The position numbers and the translations under genes are program-made. The notes below the pieces were generated by a model, which was given only the letters and a program-made list of their open reading frames with translations, was not told the DNA's origin and searched no databases. From NCBI GenBank assembly GCA_033856275.1, contig JAWVFJ010000011.1:8306-72305 (forward strand): DNA of 64,000 nucleotides, read 5' to 3'. This document shows positions 1-8,568 of this stretch, in pieces; the first letter of the stretch is position 1, and each line of letters starts with the position of its first letter. Source of the DNA: VRUE01 sp033856275. GTDB lineage: Bacteria > Actinomycetota > Thermoleophilia > Solirubrobacterales > 70-9.

Positions 1-1168
1 TGACGTGCTTGGTTTCGTTGTCCCCCCGCAGCAGCGTCAATTCCATCTTGTCGCCTGGCTGCGCCGAGTTGACCGCGTTGATCACGTCTTCCATCGAGCC
101 GATCGGCTTGCCGTCGACTTCGGTGATGATGTCGCCGCCGAGGTTGATCTTGGCGCCTTCGATGGTTGCTTCGGTGTTGCCGCCTTCGACGCCCGCCTTG
201 TCCGCCGGGCTGTCTTTGACGACTTCGTTGACGAGGACGCCCTTTTCGACCGGCAGTTTCAGCGCTTTTGCCAAGGCGGGCGTGACGCTGCCGCCGCTGA
301 TGCCGATGTAGGCGTGCTTGACTTCGCCGTGATCTTCGAGCTGTTCGACGACTTCGCGAGCGGTGTTGATCGGCACCGCGAAGCCGATGCCGACGTTGCC
401 GCCGCTGCCACCGCCAGTCTGAATCTGCGAGTTGATCCCGATCACGCTGCCGTGGGCATCGATCAGCGGACCGCCGGAGTTGCCAGGGTTGATCGCGGCA
501 TCGGTCTGGATCACGTGCGAGATCGAAAAGCCGTTGGGCGCCTGGATCTGGCGCTGCAGGGCAGAGACGATTCCGGCGGTCACGGTGCGATCGAGCCCAA
601 ACGGGTTGCCGATCGCGACGACTGGATCGCCGACATGGACTTTGGACGAATCGCCCAACGAAAGCGGGTGCTGCTGGTCGGCGGGGACGTCGATTTTGAG
701 CAGGGCGACGTCGGTCGCCGGATCGGTGCCGACGACTTCGGCCTCATGGCTGACATCCGAGGAGCCGAGCTTGACCTCGACCTTGGTCGCACCTTCGACC
801 ACGTGGTTGTTGGTGACGATATGTCCTTCGGTGTCGATCAGGAAGCCCGAGCCAGTGGCAATGCCACCGCCCTGCGATTCTTCTTCGCCGAACGGGTTGA
901 ACGGAGAGGACGATTCTTCGGCGGGCTCGGTCGCTTCGATGAAGGCGACACCCTGGCCGTCGTGACGGTAGATCTGGTTGACCGTGTTGGTGTTAGCGCT
1001 GCTTTCCGTGTTGTCAATTGGCGCGCTGCTAAGCGGCGCCGTGATCGTGGTGGTGGTGCTATCGCCGGCATCGAGCCAACCGGCGGCAATAGCAATCCAA
1101 CCAAACGCCGCGACCACGGCGCCGCCAAGTAGCGCGGAGCCAAACGATGAGCGAAAGAAGCGACGCAT
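1..1168 (-). CDS. htrA: HtrA/DegP-type serine protease with PDZ domain (3' end beyond window)
   Basis: The minus strand is open from the ATG at 1168 to the window edge, about 389 codons. It encodes an N-terminal membrane or signal segment (residues about 10-30), a Ser/Thr-rich linker, then a trypsin-like domain with the catalytic triad visible as His122 (NNHVVEG), Asp153 (TDVALLKI) and Ser231 (NPGNSGGP). A PDZ domain follows with AYIGISGG near its start. The family degrades or refolds damaged exported proteins; the N-terminal anchor places this one outside the membrane. The stop codon is not in the window. It is separated from trpC by 72 bases, so it may have its own promoter. Family assignment is secure; the exact substrate is unknown. 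Confidence 0.93.
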   Translation of the reverse strand, partial: MRRFFRSSFGSALLGGAVVAAFGWIAIAAGWLDAGDSTTTTITAPLSSAPIDNTESSANTNTVNQIYRHDGQGVAFIEATEPAEESSSPFNPFGEEESQGGGIATGSGFLIDTEGHIVTNNHVVEGATKVEVKLGSSDVSHEAEVVGTDPATDVALLKIDVPADQQHPLSLGDSSKVHVGDPVVAIGNPFGLDRTVTAGIVSALQRQIQAPNGFSISHVIQTDAAINPGNSGGPLIDAHGSVIGINSQIQTGGGSGGNVGIGFAVPINTAREVVEQLEDHGEVKHAYIGISGGSVTPALAKALKLPVEKGVLVNEVVKDSPADKAGVEGGNTEATIEGAKINLGGDIITEVDGKPIGSMEDVINAVNSAQPGDKMELTLLRGDNETKHV

Positions 1169-1240
1169 TGGGAGCACTGTAGGTCGGTTCCTTCAGCGCT
1201 TCTTAAACGACCCGCAAACCGGACCTAAATCTTGCCGCGC

Positions 1241-2047
1241 TCAGGGCAGATGGTGCTCGCGGGTGCCTTCGTCGGCCCCGGTCAGTTCGCGCGTCTTCGC
1301 CTCCGGGTCGGCGGCGCACATCAGCGCGCCGCCGATCAGCACCGCATCGACGCCGACCCGGTCCAACTCTTCGAGCTCCTCGCGGGATGAGATGCCGCTC
1401 TCGGCGACGACTGTCTTGCCAGCAGGCACGTCTGGCATCAGCTCGTACGTCGTCGTCACATCGACGGTGCCGGCGTCGAGGTCGCGGTTGTTGATCCCGA
1501 TCACGTCGGCGTCGAGCTCCAGCGCGCGCTGCAGCTCCTCGGCATCGTGGACCTCCACCAGGCAGTCGAGGTCGAGTCCGCGCGCCTGCTCATACATCTC
1601 GCACAGCTTGCTGTCGTCGAGCGCGCGGACAATCAGTAGCACTGCATCGGCGCCATTCACCGCCGCCTCATAGAGCTGGTAGGGATCGACGATGAAGTCC
1701 TTGCGCAGGATCGGCAGGTCGCAGGCAGCGCGGGCGGAGCGCAGGTCCTCAAGCGAGCCGCCGAAGTGGCGCTCGTCGGTGAGCACCGAGAGCGCCGCCG
1801 CGCCGCCGCGCTCATACGCACCGACCTGGTCGGGCACGACGGCCGTACCGGAGATCTCCCCGGCACTTGGCGAGCGCCGCTTGAACTCCGCGATCAGCGA
1901 CAGCCCCGGGCGCACCAGCGCCTCGCTGAAGGGCCTGTCCTCTCCGCGCGCGGACAGGTTCGACTCGAGGTCCGCTTGCGGGACCTTGCCACGGCGTTCC
2001 TCCACCCCTTCTCGCGCCACCGAGATCAGCTGCTCGATCATTGTCAC
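1241..2047 (-). CDS. trpC: indole-3-glycerol phosphate synthase
   Basis: A 268-residue protein of normal length for TrpC. It carries the substrate-binding and catalytic stretch AEFKRRSPSAGEI (about residues 53-65), the ALSVLTDERHFGGS and LRKDFIVDPYQ segments and the C-terminal LIGGALM phosphate-binding strand of the TIM barrel. It converts carboxyphenylamino-deoxyribulose phosphate to indole-3-glycerol phosphate, in the cytoplasm. It is the last gene of a run transcribed hisIE-trpE-trpG-trpD-trpC and begins 14 bases after the trpD stop. trpB and trpA are not in the window. Confidence 0.97.
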   Translation of the reverse strand: MTMIEQLISVAREGVEERRGKVPQADLESNLSARGEDRPFSEALVRPGLSLIAEFKRRSPSAGEISGTAVVPDQVGAYERGGAAALSVLTDERHFGGSLEDLRSARAACDLPILRKDFIVDPYQLYEAAVNGADAVLLIVRALDDSKLCEMYEQARGLDLDCLVEVHDAEELQRALELDADVIGINNRDLDAGTVDVTTTYELMPDVPAGKTVVAESGISSREELEELDRVGVDAVLIGGALMCAADPEAKTRELTGADEGTREHHLP

Positions 2048-2061
2048 TTGACTGTCGAAGC

Positions 2062-3090
2062 CTAGACGGCCGACGCGGTGGTCGCCGCAATCAGCCGCCC
2101 GAGCAGCTTGTCTGCCGCGCCGGAGTCGACAGTCGCGCCCGCCTTCTCGACGCCCTCGGCAAGGCTTCCGGCCACTCCGCCAACGTAGATCGCGGCGCCG
2201 GCGTTGAGCAGAACCAGGTCGCGGCGTGCACCAGGCTCACCGGCAAGCACCGCCCGCGATGCGGCGGCGTTCTCCTCGGGGCTGCCCCCCGCCACCTCCT
2301 CCAACTCGGCGTTCGCGAAGCCGAAATCGGCAGGTTCGACATAGTGCTCCTCGGTGTGTCCGTCGATCACCTCGATCACCCGCGTACGGGCCGAGATCGA
2401 GATCTCATCGACACCATCCTCGGCGGCGACGACCATCGCCTTGGTACTGCCCAGCCCGACCAGCGCCTCGGCGATCGTCTCCTGGTAATGGCGGTCGGAG
2501 ACGCCGAGCAGCTGCCGCTCTGCCCCCGCGGGATTGGTCAATGGCCCAAGGAAATTGAAGATCGTCCGCACGCCAAGATCCTTGCGCACCGGCACCACGT
2601 GGGCCATCGCCTTATGGTGGCGCGGCGCGAACATGAAGCCGAAACCGACCTCGTCGATGCAGCGGCCCACCTGCCCGGGCTCGAGCTCGATGTTGACGCC
2701 GAGCGCCTCGAGCAGGTCGGCTGAGCCGCACCTGCTTGTGTTGGAGCGGTTGCCATGCTTGGCAACGGCGCAGCCGGCCGCCGCCGCGACCAGCGCCGCG
2801 GTGGTCGAGACGTTGAAGGTCGAGGGGCCGCCACCCGTGCCTGCAGTATCGACAAGGTCAGTCCGCGACGTGGCGACCGGCGTGGCAAGCGAGCGCATCG
2901 TGCGGGCGAGGCCGACGAGCTCAGGCACCGTCTCACCCTTTGCCCGCAAGGCGATCAGGAAAGCACCGGTCTGCACCTCGCCGGATCGTCCCGCCATGAT
3001 CTCAGCGAGCACGGTGGCGGCGTGATCAGCGGTGAGGTGATCGCCGGCGCAAACCGCATCGATTGCCCTGGCGACGACGTCGTTGCTCAC
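2062..3090 (-). CDS. trpD: anthranilate phosphoribosyltransferase
   Basis: A 342-residue protein. Residues 81-96 hold the family signature DTAGTGGGPSTFNVST that binds PRPP, and KHGNRSNTS follows at 111-119. It transfers phosphoribose to anthranilate in tryptophan synthesis. The start is a GTG at 3090 that shares one base with the TAG stop of trpG, which suggests translational coupling. There is no fusion to trpG as occurs in some enterobacteria. Confidence 0.97.
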   Translation of the reverse strand: MSNDVVARAIDAVCAGDHLTADHAATVLAEIMAGRSGEVQTGAFLIALRAKGETVPELVGLARTMRSLATPVATSRTDLVDTAGTGGGPSTFNVSTTAALVAAAAGCAVAKHGNRSNTSRCGSADLLEALGVNIELEPGQVGRCIDEVGFGFMFAPRHHKAMAHVVPVRKDLGVRTIFNFLGPLTNPAGAERQLLGVSDRHYQETIAEALVGLGSTKAMVVAAEDGVDEISISARTRVIEVIDGHTEEHYVEPADFGFANAELEEVAGGSPEENAAASRAVLAGEPGARRDLVLLNAGAAIYVGGVAGSLAEGVEKAGATVDSGAADKLLGRLIAATTASAV

Positions 3091-3656
3091 TAGACGACGT
3101 TCCCGAGAAAGTTTGCGAGCAGGTGCTTTCCCTGAGGGGTCAGCACCGACTCGGGATGGAACTGCACGCCCTCGGCGGGCAGTTCGCGGTGGCGCACGCC
3201 CATCACGACATCGCCGAGACGGGCACTCAATTCAAGCTCCTCCGGCAATTCCGGATCGGCGATGAGCGAGTGGTAGCGGCCGGCGACGAGCGGGTTGGGC
3301 AGCTCCGAGTAGACGGTTCGGCCGTCGTGCGTGATCTCCGCCTCCTTGCCGTGGATCGGTTCTCCCTGCACCGTGCGACCGCCAAAGGCCTCAACCAGCG
3401 ACTGATGACCAAGGCAGACGCCGAGCACCGGGGTGCCAACCTCGGCGAAGCGACGGATCGCTTCTTTCGAGATCCCCGCCTCGGCGGGAGTGCAGGGCCC
3501 TGGCGAGACGACAAGACGCTCGACGTCACGCTCAAGCAGCTCATCGACCGTCGCCTTGTCGTTGCGCACCACCTCGATCTCAGCCCCCAGCTCGCCCAGG
3601 TACTGGACCAGGTTGTAGGTGAAGGAGTCGTAGTTGTCGATGACGAGGACGCGCAT
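3090..3656 (-). CDS. trpG: anthranilate synthase component II (glutamine amidotransferase)
   Basis: Starting at the ATG at 3656 (MRVLVIDNYDS) the protein has 188 residues. It is a class-I glutamine amidotransferase: nucleophile Cys81 in GVCLGHQ and the distal His-Glu pair in FHPES near the C-terminus. It supplies ammonia to TrpE. In some bacteria the same subunit also serves aminodeoxychorismate synthase. A TTG at 3668 is in frame but lies inside the end of trpE, so the ATG, only 2 bases after the trpE stop, is preferred. Confidence 0.94.
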   Translation of the reverse strand: MRVLVIDNYDSFTYNLVQYLGELGAEIEVVRNDKATVDELLERDVERLVVSPGPCTPAEAGISKEAIRRFAEVGTPVLGVCLGHQSLVEAFGGRTVQGEPIHGKEAEITHDGRTVYSELPNPLVAGRYHSLIADPELPEELELSARLGDVVMGVRHRELPAEGVQFHPESVLTPQGKHLLANFLGNVV

Positions 3657-3658
3657 CG

Positions 3659-5167
3659 CTAGGCCCAATCCGGCTGTTCGCAGGCCAGCTCTACGGCGCG
3701 GAAGACCGCTCTGGCCTTGTTGACGGACTCGTTGTACTCGTAGGCGGGCTTGGCGTCGGCGACCGTGCCGCCGCCAGCCTGCACATGCACCTGGCCGTCC
3801 TTGGCGACGACGGTGCGAATGTGGATCGCGGTGTCGAGATCGCCGTTCCAGGAGAGGTAGCCGATCGCGCCACCGTAAGAGCAGCGCTTCACCGACTCGA
3901 GCTCGTCGATGATCTGCATCGCCCGCACCTTGGGGGCGCCCGAGAGGGTGCCGGCCGGCAGGGCCGAGCGCAGCACGTCCATCGCGCCGACGCCCTCGCG
4001 CAGGGTGCCGGAGACCTGGCTGACGATGTGCAGGACGTGCGAGTAGGTCTCGACCACCATCAGCTCGTCGACCGCGACCGAGCCGTACTCGCAGACGCGG
4101 CCGAGGTCGTTGCGGCCGAGGTCGACCAGCATCACGTGCTCGGCACGCTCCTTCGGATCGTTGATCAGGCGCTCGGCGAGGCGCCGGTCCTCCTCCTCGT
4201 CGGAGCCGCGCGGATAGGTGCCCGCGATCGGCCGCGTCTCGACCCGCCGGCCACTGACTTTGACCAGCGGCTCGGGCGAGGCGCCGGCGATCTGGAAGTC
4301 GCCGAATTCAAGGAAGTACATGTAGGGAGAGGGATTGACCGCGCGCAGGCCGCGGTAGACCGAGAAAGCCTCGACCGGCGCCGGCGCCGAAAAGCGCTGC
4401 GAGGGGACGACCTGGAAAGCGTCGCCGGCGCGGACGTACTCGACGATCCGCGCCACCGCGGTTTCGAACTCCTCGCGCTCCATGTTCGATGTGAAGCTCG
4501 GCGGTTCGGTGAGCATCGCGCGCTCGGGCGTCGGCACGGCTCCACGCAGGCGCTGGCGTGCGTCGGCGATTGCCGCGGCGGCGCGCTCGTAGGCAGCGTC
4601 GATGCCGCCTACGTCGTCGGCAAAGGCACAGGCCAAGATCGTCAGCTCATGCCGCAGGTGGTCGAAGACAAGCAGCAGATCGGTGATCATCAAGGCCATG
4701 TCAGGCAGGCCGAGCGGATCCGGGTTGGGCTCGGCGAGCGGCTCCACCGTGCGAACCAGGTCGTAGCCGAAGAAGCCGACCGCGCCGCCACTGAAGGGCG
4801 GTAGGCCCTCGACCGGGGCGGGCTGGTACCGGTCGAGGTACTCGGCAACGGCCGCGTAGGGATCCGGCGCGTCGCGCTCCTCTCCGCCGGTGTCCGAGAG
4901 CGCCCCGTCGCTCCAGCGCAGCACCGCCCGGGGCCGGAAGCCAACGAAGGAGTAGCGGCCGACCTGACCCTGCTCGGCTGACTCAAGCAGGAAGCAAGGT
5001 GCTCCCACGGGCTCACCAGCGCGCAGCTTGAGGAAGGCAGATACCGGTGTCTCGCAGTCGTCGAGGAAGCGGGCGCAGATCGGCACGACGTTGCCCTGCT
5101 CGGCCAGCGCGCGCGCTTCTTCCAAGCTCGGCTCGAGCCGCAGCTCCGAATCAGCGGCGACGGCCAT
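3659..5167 (-). CDS. trpE: anthranilate synthase component I
   Basis: From the ATG at 5167 the product has 502 residues. It contains an LLES motif at about residues 60-63, which in TrpE is part of the tryptophan feedback site, and the C-terminal chorismate-binding domain with PSPYMYFLEF, GTYPRG and GAPKVRAMQIIDELE. It makes anthranilate from chorismate together with TrpG. The frame stays open upstream to 5293, but that stretch lies inside hisIE and codes for unrelated Arg/Pro-rich sequence, so the start at 5167 is chosen. This start overlaps the end of hisIE by 17 bases. Confidence 0.95.
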   Translation of the reverse strand: MAVAADSELRLEPSLEEARALAEQGNVVPICARFLDDCETPVSAFLKLRAGEPVGAPCFLLESAEQGQVGRYSFVGFRPRAVLRWSDGALSDTGGEERDAPDPYAAVAEYLDRYQPAPVEGLPPFSGGAVGFFGYDLVRTVEPLAEPNPDPLGLPDMALMITDLLLVFDHLRHELTILACAFADDVGGIDAAYERAAAAIADARQRLRGAVPTPERAMLTEPPSFTSNMEREEFETAVARIVEYVRAGDAFQVVPSQRFSAPAPVEAFSVYRGLRAVNPSPYMYFLEFGDFQIAGASPEPLVKVSGRRVETRPIAGTYPRGSDEEEDRRLAERLINDPKERAEHVMLVDLGRNDLGRVCEYGSVAVDELMVVETYSHVLHIVSQVSGTLREGVGAMDVLRSALPAGTLSGAPKVRAMQIIDELESVKRCSYGGAIGYLSWNGDLDTAIHIRTVVAKDGQVHVQAGGGTVADAKPAYEYNESVNKARAVFRAVELACEQPDWA

Positions 5168-5798
5168 TGAGCACTTCCATCGCGGCGGACTGCGGAACCT
5201 CGCGCGAGGCAAGCAAGACGGCGAGGTGGTAAAGCAGGTCAGCCGCCTCTTCGGCGACGCGATCATCGGACTCCTCACGGGCCGCGCGCACAACCTCCTC
5301 GGCCTCCTCCTCGACCTTCTCGCCGATCAGCTTCGGGTTGTCGAGCAGCTCCACCGTGTAGCTGCCCTCGGGCCGCTCGGCGACCCGACTGCGCAACGTC
5401 CGCTCCAGCGTCGCCAGCGCCTCGTGCACTACCGGAGCGGGCTCGCCGGGGGCGGCGGGCGCATCGATCCCAGTTGAGGCCGAGCCGCCGACGGTGCGAT
5501 AGAAGCAGCTGCGCTCGCCTGTGTGACAGGCGGGTCCGCTCGGCTCGACCAGGGCGACGATCGCGTCGCCGTCGCAGTCATAGCGGAGCTGTCGCAGCTT
5601 CAGCACGTTGCCCGAGGTTTCTCCCTTGCGCCAGATCTCCTCCCGCGAGCGGCTGTAGAAGTGCAGCTCCCCGGTCTCCACGGTTAGCCGCAGAGACTCC
5701 TCATTCGCATAGGCGAGCGTCAGCACCTCGCCGCTGGCGTGATCTTGCGCTACGCACGGAACTAGACCGCGCTCGTCGAATTTCAGTTCACTGAACAT
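5151..5798 (-). CDS. hisI: phosphoribosyl-AMP cyclohydrolase / phosphoribosyl-ATP pyrophosphatase fusion
   Basis: A 215-residue two-domain HisIE protein. The N-terminal half carries the HisI metal sites (YDCDGDA and CHTGERSCF). The C-terminal half (from about residue 120) is a MazG-like HisE domain with EEEAEEVVRAA and EEAADLLYHL. The fusion performs steps 2 and 3 of histidine synthesis. The ATG at 5798 is preferred over a TTG at 5807. It heads the trp genes here, so histidine and tryptophan genes appear to share one transcript. Confidence 0.94.
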   Translation of the reverse strand: MFSELKFDERGLVPCVAQDHASGEVLTLAYANEESLRLTVETGELHFYSRSREEIWRKGETSGNVLKLRQLRYDCDGDAIVALVEPSGPACHTGERSCFYRTVGGSASTGIDAPAAPGEPAPVVHEALATLERTLRSRVAERPEGSYTVELLDNPKLIGEKVEEEAEEVVRAAREESDDRVAEEAADLLYHLAVLLASREVPQSAAMEVLNGRRR

Positions 5799-5821
5799 CG
5801 GGCTCAATCGTATGCGAGGTG

Positions 5822-5902
5822 ATGGGGATGCCCCCGAACGGGCGGATACTCAAAGTGCCGAGCTAATTAGCTCGGCACTTGGACGGGCGGGGGTGTCCCC
5901 AT
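5822..5902. repeat. nested inverted repeat between era and hisIE
   Basis: A perfect 28-base palindrome (5853-5880, half-site AAGTGCCGAGCTAA) sits inside a second, nearly perfect GC-rich inverted repeat (5822-5836 with 5888-5902; two mismatches). It lies directly after the era stop and upstream of hisIE. In RNA it would fold into a very stable hairpin, so an era terminator is likely. The A/T-rich centre and exact symmetry would also suit a protein-binding site. No T-run follows. Confidence 0.6.
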
Positions 5903-5906
5903 TGCC

Positions 5907-6800
5907 TCATTCGATTCCAAGCCGATCCAGAAGATCCTCGTCACGGCGCCAGTGGCTGCGGACTCGGATCTTGAGGTCTAGGTGGACCTTGGCTCCCAAC
6001 TCAGCTTCGAGCGAACGGCGGGCGCCACTACCGATCTCGCCCACCTTGGCACCGCTTTTGCCGATCAGGATGCGCTTCTGCGACTCGGTCTCGGCCCAGA
6101 CCTCAGCGACAACGGTGACGAGACCGTCCTCGCGCTCGTCCACCTCCTTCACCGCGACCTCGACCGAGTGGGGGATCTCCTCGCGGGTGCGGTTGAGCAC
6201 CTGCTCGCGGATCAGCTCGGCGAGCAGCACCTCGCTCGACTGGTCGCTGTGGTCCTGCGGCGGGTACATGTAGGGCCCCTCGGGCATCAGCTCACCCAAC
6301 CTCTCGACCAGGGCTTCGAGCCCCTCGCCACTGCGGGCGCTGATCGGGAAGACCTCGTCGACGCCGTCGAGCTCGGCGGCCTCGGCGAGAACCGGAACCA
6401 GCTCGTTCGGGCCCAAACGGTCGACCTTGTTGACGGCGCAGATCGTCGGCAGCTTGGCGCCGGTGCCGAGCAGGGCGCGGGCGATGAAACGGTCTCCCGG
6501 CCCCACCCCCTCCTCGCCGTTGATCACGATCAAGGCCAGGTCGGAGTCCGCCAACTCGCGCTCGACCCGCTTCTGCATGCGCTCGGTGAGAACGTCGCGG
6601 GGACGTTGTACGCCGGGCAGGTCGACGAGAACGAGTTGGCGCTCGGCCTCGACGTCGGTGTGGATGCCGCGGATCGCCCGCCGCGTCGTCTGCGGTCGCA
6701 TCGAGACGATCGCCACCCGGCTGCCGACGATCGCGTTGACCAGCGTCGACTTGCCGACGTTGGGACGTCCAGCGAGACCAATGAAGCCAGAACGGCTCAA
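5907..6800 (-). CDS. era: GTPase Era
   Basis: A 297-residue protein of typical Era length. G1 is GRPNVGKST at residues 11-19, G3 is DLPGVQ, G4 is NKVD, and the C-terminal KH domain includes ILIGKSGAKVGEIG. Era binds the 3' end of 16S rRNA and acts in 30S assembly. The start is a TTG at 6800 that overlaps the ybeY stop as TTGA. The order phoH-ybeY-era is a common ribosome-maturation cluster. Confidence 0.96.
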   Translation of the reverse strand: MSRSGFIGLAGRPNVGKSTLVNAIVGSRVAIVSMRPQTTRRAIRGIHTDVEAERQLVLVDLPGVQRPRDVLTERMQKRVERELADSDLALIVINGEEGVGPGDRFIARALLGTGAKLPTICAVNKVDRLGPNELVPVLAEAAELDGVDEVFPISARSGEGLEALVERLGELMPEGPYMYPPQDHSDQSSEVLLAELIREQVLNRTREEIPHSVEVAVKEVDEREDGLVTVVAEVWAETESQKRILIGKSGAKVGEIGSGARRSLEAELGAKVHLDLKIRVRSHWRRDEDLLDRLGIE

Positions 6801-7162
6801 GCCAGTTCCTCGAGCACCCTTGCCTGCAAGGCGAGCATCTCGCCACCATCGGTTTCATGGTCATAGCCACAAAGGTGGAGAACACCGTGAACAGCTGCCT
6901 CGGTGACGTCGGAGCAGTGCGGCGGGCAGATCGCCACGTCGCCCAGCTCACGCGGGCCGGCGATGGACTCCACTCCGTCAATTGGGAAGGCGAGCACGTC
7001 GGTAGGAGAGTCCTCGCCGCGATGCTCGCGGTTCAGCTCGCGGATGCGCGTCCCATCGACCAGCTCGACGGCCAGGTGGCCGTCATCAACTCCTGCCGCT
7101 GAAAGCGCGGCGGCCACCGGCTTACGCATCTCGGGGGGGACGTCGGAAAGGTCGAGGCTCAA
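6797..7162 (-). CDS. ybeY: endoribonuclease YbeY
   Basis: A 121-residue protein with the zinc-binding motif H-x3-H-x5-H at His92, His96 and His102 (VHGVLHLCGYDH). YbeY processes rRNA 3' ends and takes part in ribosome quality control. The start is TTG at 7162, overlapping the phoH stop as TTGA. It is somewhat shorter than the E. coli protein, but all metal ligands are present. Confidence 0.95.
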   Translation of the reverse strand: MSLDLSDVPPEMRKPVAAALSAAGVDDGHLAVELVDGTRIRELNREHRGEDSPTDVLAFPIDGVESIAGPRELGDVAICPPHCSDVTEAAVHGVLHLCGYDHETDGGEMLALQARVLEELA

Positions 7163-8151
7163 GAGCCCGGCGTCGGCCCGTGTTCGGCCCTGGCCGCTCG
7201 CTCGCGATTTCCGTGCTCGTCGTAAGCGGCGACGATGCGCTGGACCAGCTTGTGGCGGACGACGTCCTCGCCGCCGAAGCGGACGAAGGAGATGTCCTGG
7301 ACCGATTCGAGGATGTCGCGCACGACGACGAGGCCGGAGCGCTGGTCTGACGGCAGGTCGATCTGGGTGACGTCGCCGGTGACGACCATGCGCGAGTTGA
7401 AGCCGAGCCGGGTGAGGAACATCTTCATCTGCTCGGGGCTGGTGTTCTGCGCCTCGTCGAGGATGACAAAGGAGTCGTTGAGCGTTCGGCCGCGCATGAA
7501 GGCAAGCGGAGCCACCTCGATCACGCCGCGCTCGAAGTAGCCGTTGACACGATCGGGGTCGAGCATGTCGAAGAGGGCGTCGAAAAGCGGCCGCAGGTAA
7601 GGATCGACCTTGGCTTGAATGTCGCCGGGCAGGAAGCCGAGTCGCTCACCCGCCTCGACCGCCGGGCGGGTGAGGATGATTCGCTGCACCTGCCGTTCGG
7701 CCAGCGCCGCGGCAGCCATCGCCACGGCGAGGAAGGTCTTGCCAGTACCGGCCGGGCCGATGCCGAAGGTGATCGTGTGATCGCGGATCGAATCGACATA
7801 GCGCTTCTGGTTGAGCGTCTTCGGCGCCACTTTGGTGTTGCGGTGGCGCCAGACGACGTCCTCGAGGATCTCCGCCGGGCTCTCGTCAGCATCGAGTGCA
7901 CCCGTGACCGCTTCGATCGTTCCCGGCGCCACTTCGTGTCCCTGCTCGATTAGCTCGACGAGCTCATCGACCACGGTCGCCGCGCTCTGCACGTCGGCCG
8001 GTTCGCCGTCGAGCGTGAGCACGTTGCCGCGCAGGTGGAAATCACAGTCGAGATGGCCCCGCAATGCCCGCAGCACAGCGTCCTCGCTGCCCGCCAGCTC
8101 GGCGGCGACCGTATTGTCGAGAGTCAGCTGCCTACGCGCCAAGCCGCTCAC
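7159..8151 (-). CDS. phoH: PhoH-family ATPase
   Basis: A 330-residue PhoH-like protein. The P-loop GPAGTGKT is at residues 132-139 and the DEAQN box (FVILDEAQNTSPEQMKMFLTR) lies in the second half, as in RNA-helicase-like PhoH proteins. Its link to ybeY and era suggests a role in RNA metabolism. The GTG start at 8151 overlaps the end of the upstream YqeY-like gene by 20 bases. Confidence 0.93.
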   Translation of the reverse strand: MSGLARRQLTLDNTVAAELAGSEDAVLRALRGHLDCDFHLRGNVLTLDGEPADVQSAATVVDELVELIEQGHEVAPGTIEAVTGALDADESPAEILEDVVWRHRNTKVAPKTLNQKRYVDSIRDHTITFGIGPAGTGKTFLAVAMAAAALAERQVQRIILTRPAVEAGERLGFLPGDIQAKVDPYLRPLFDALFDMLDPDRVNGYFERGVIEVAPLAFMRGRTLNDSFVILDEAQNTSPEQMKMFLTRLGFNSRMVVTGDVTQIDLPSDQRSGLVVVRDILESVQDISFVRFGGEDVVRHKLVQRIVAAYDEHGNRERAARAEHGPTPGS

Positions 8152-8563
8152 GCACCGCCGCGCTGACCCGCTTGCCGTCGGCGCGTCCGCCGAGCTTCGG
8201 CATCAACACCGACATCACCTGGCCCATCTGCTTCTGCTCGCTGGCGCCGGTCTCGCTGACCGCGGCGTCGACCAGTTCGGCCAGTTCCTCCTCGGAGAGT
8301 TGCTGGGGCAGGTAGTCCTCGATCAGCTCCGCCTCGAAGTGCTCGTCCTTGGCCTGCTCGGTGCGGCCCGCCTCGTGGTAGGCCTCAGCCGCTTCCAGCC
8401 GCTTCTTGCGCTCCCGCTGAAGGACCGCCACCTCATCGCCATCGCCCAGCTTGGCGTCCTTCTGCAGAGCGTCGACGACCATTCGCAGCGCGCCCGCGCG
8501 CTCGCGGTCGCCCGCCTTCATCGCGGTCCGCACGTCCGCCTGCACCTGCTCGAGAACGCTCAT
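8132..8563 (-). CDS. GatB/YqeY domain protein
   Basis: A 143-residue, highly charged helical protein with the YqeY signature: DVRTAMKAGDRERAGALRMV near the start, then EDYLPQQLSEEEL and a C-terminal GRADGKRVSAAVRERL. The domain is shared with the tail of GatB amidotransferase and is thought to contact tRNA, but a stand-alone function is not established. It lies between murI and phoH on the same strand. Confidence 0.88.
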   Translation of the reverse strand: MSVLEQVQADVRTAMKAGDRERAGALRMVVDALQKDAKLGDGDEVAVLQRERKKRLEAAEAYHEAGRTEQAKDEHFEAELIEDYLPQQLSEEELAELVDAAVSETGASEQKQMGQVMSVLMPKLGGRADGKRVSAAVRERLGA

Positions 8564-8568
8564 CCGCT

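Noticed and set aside
5..1132. Long plus-strand frame of 375 codons
   Set aside because: It is the complement of the HtrA gene, whose catalytic triad and PDZ domain are clear on the minus strand.
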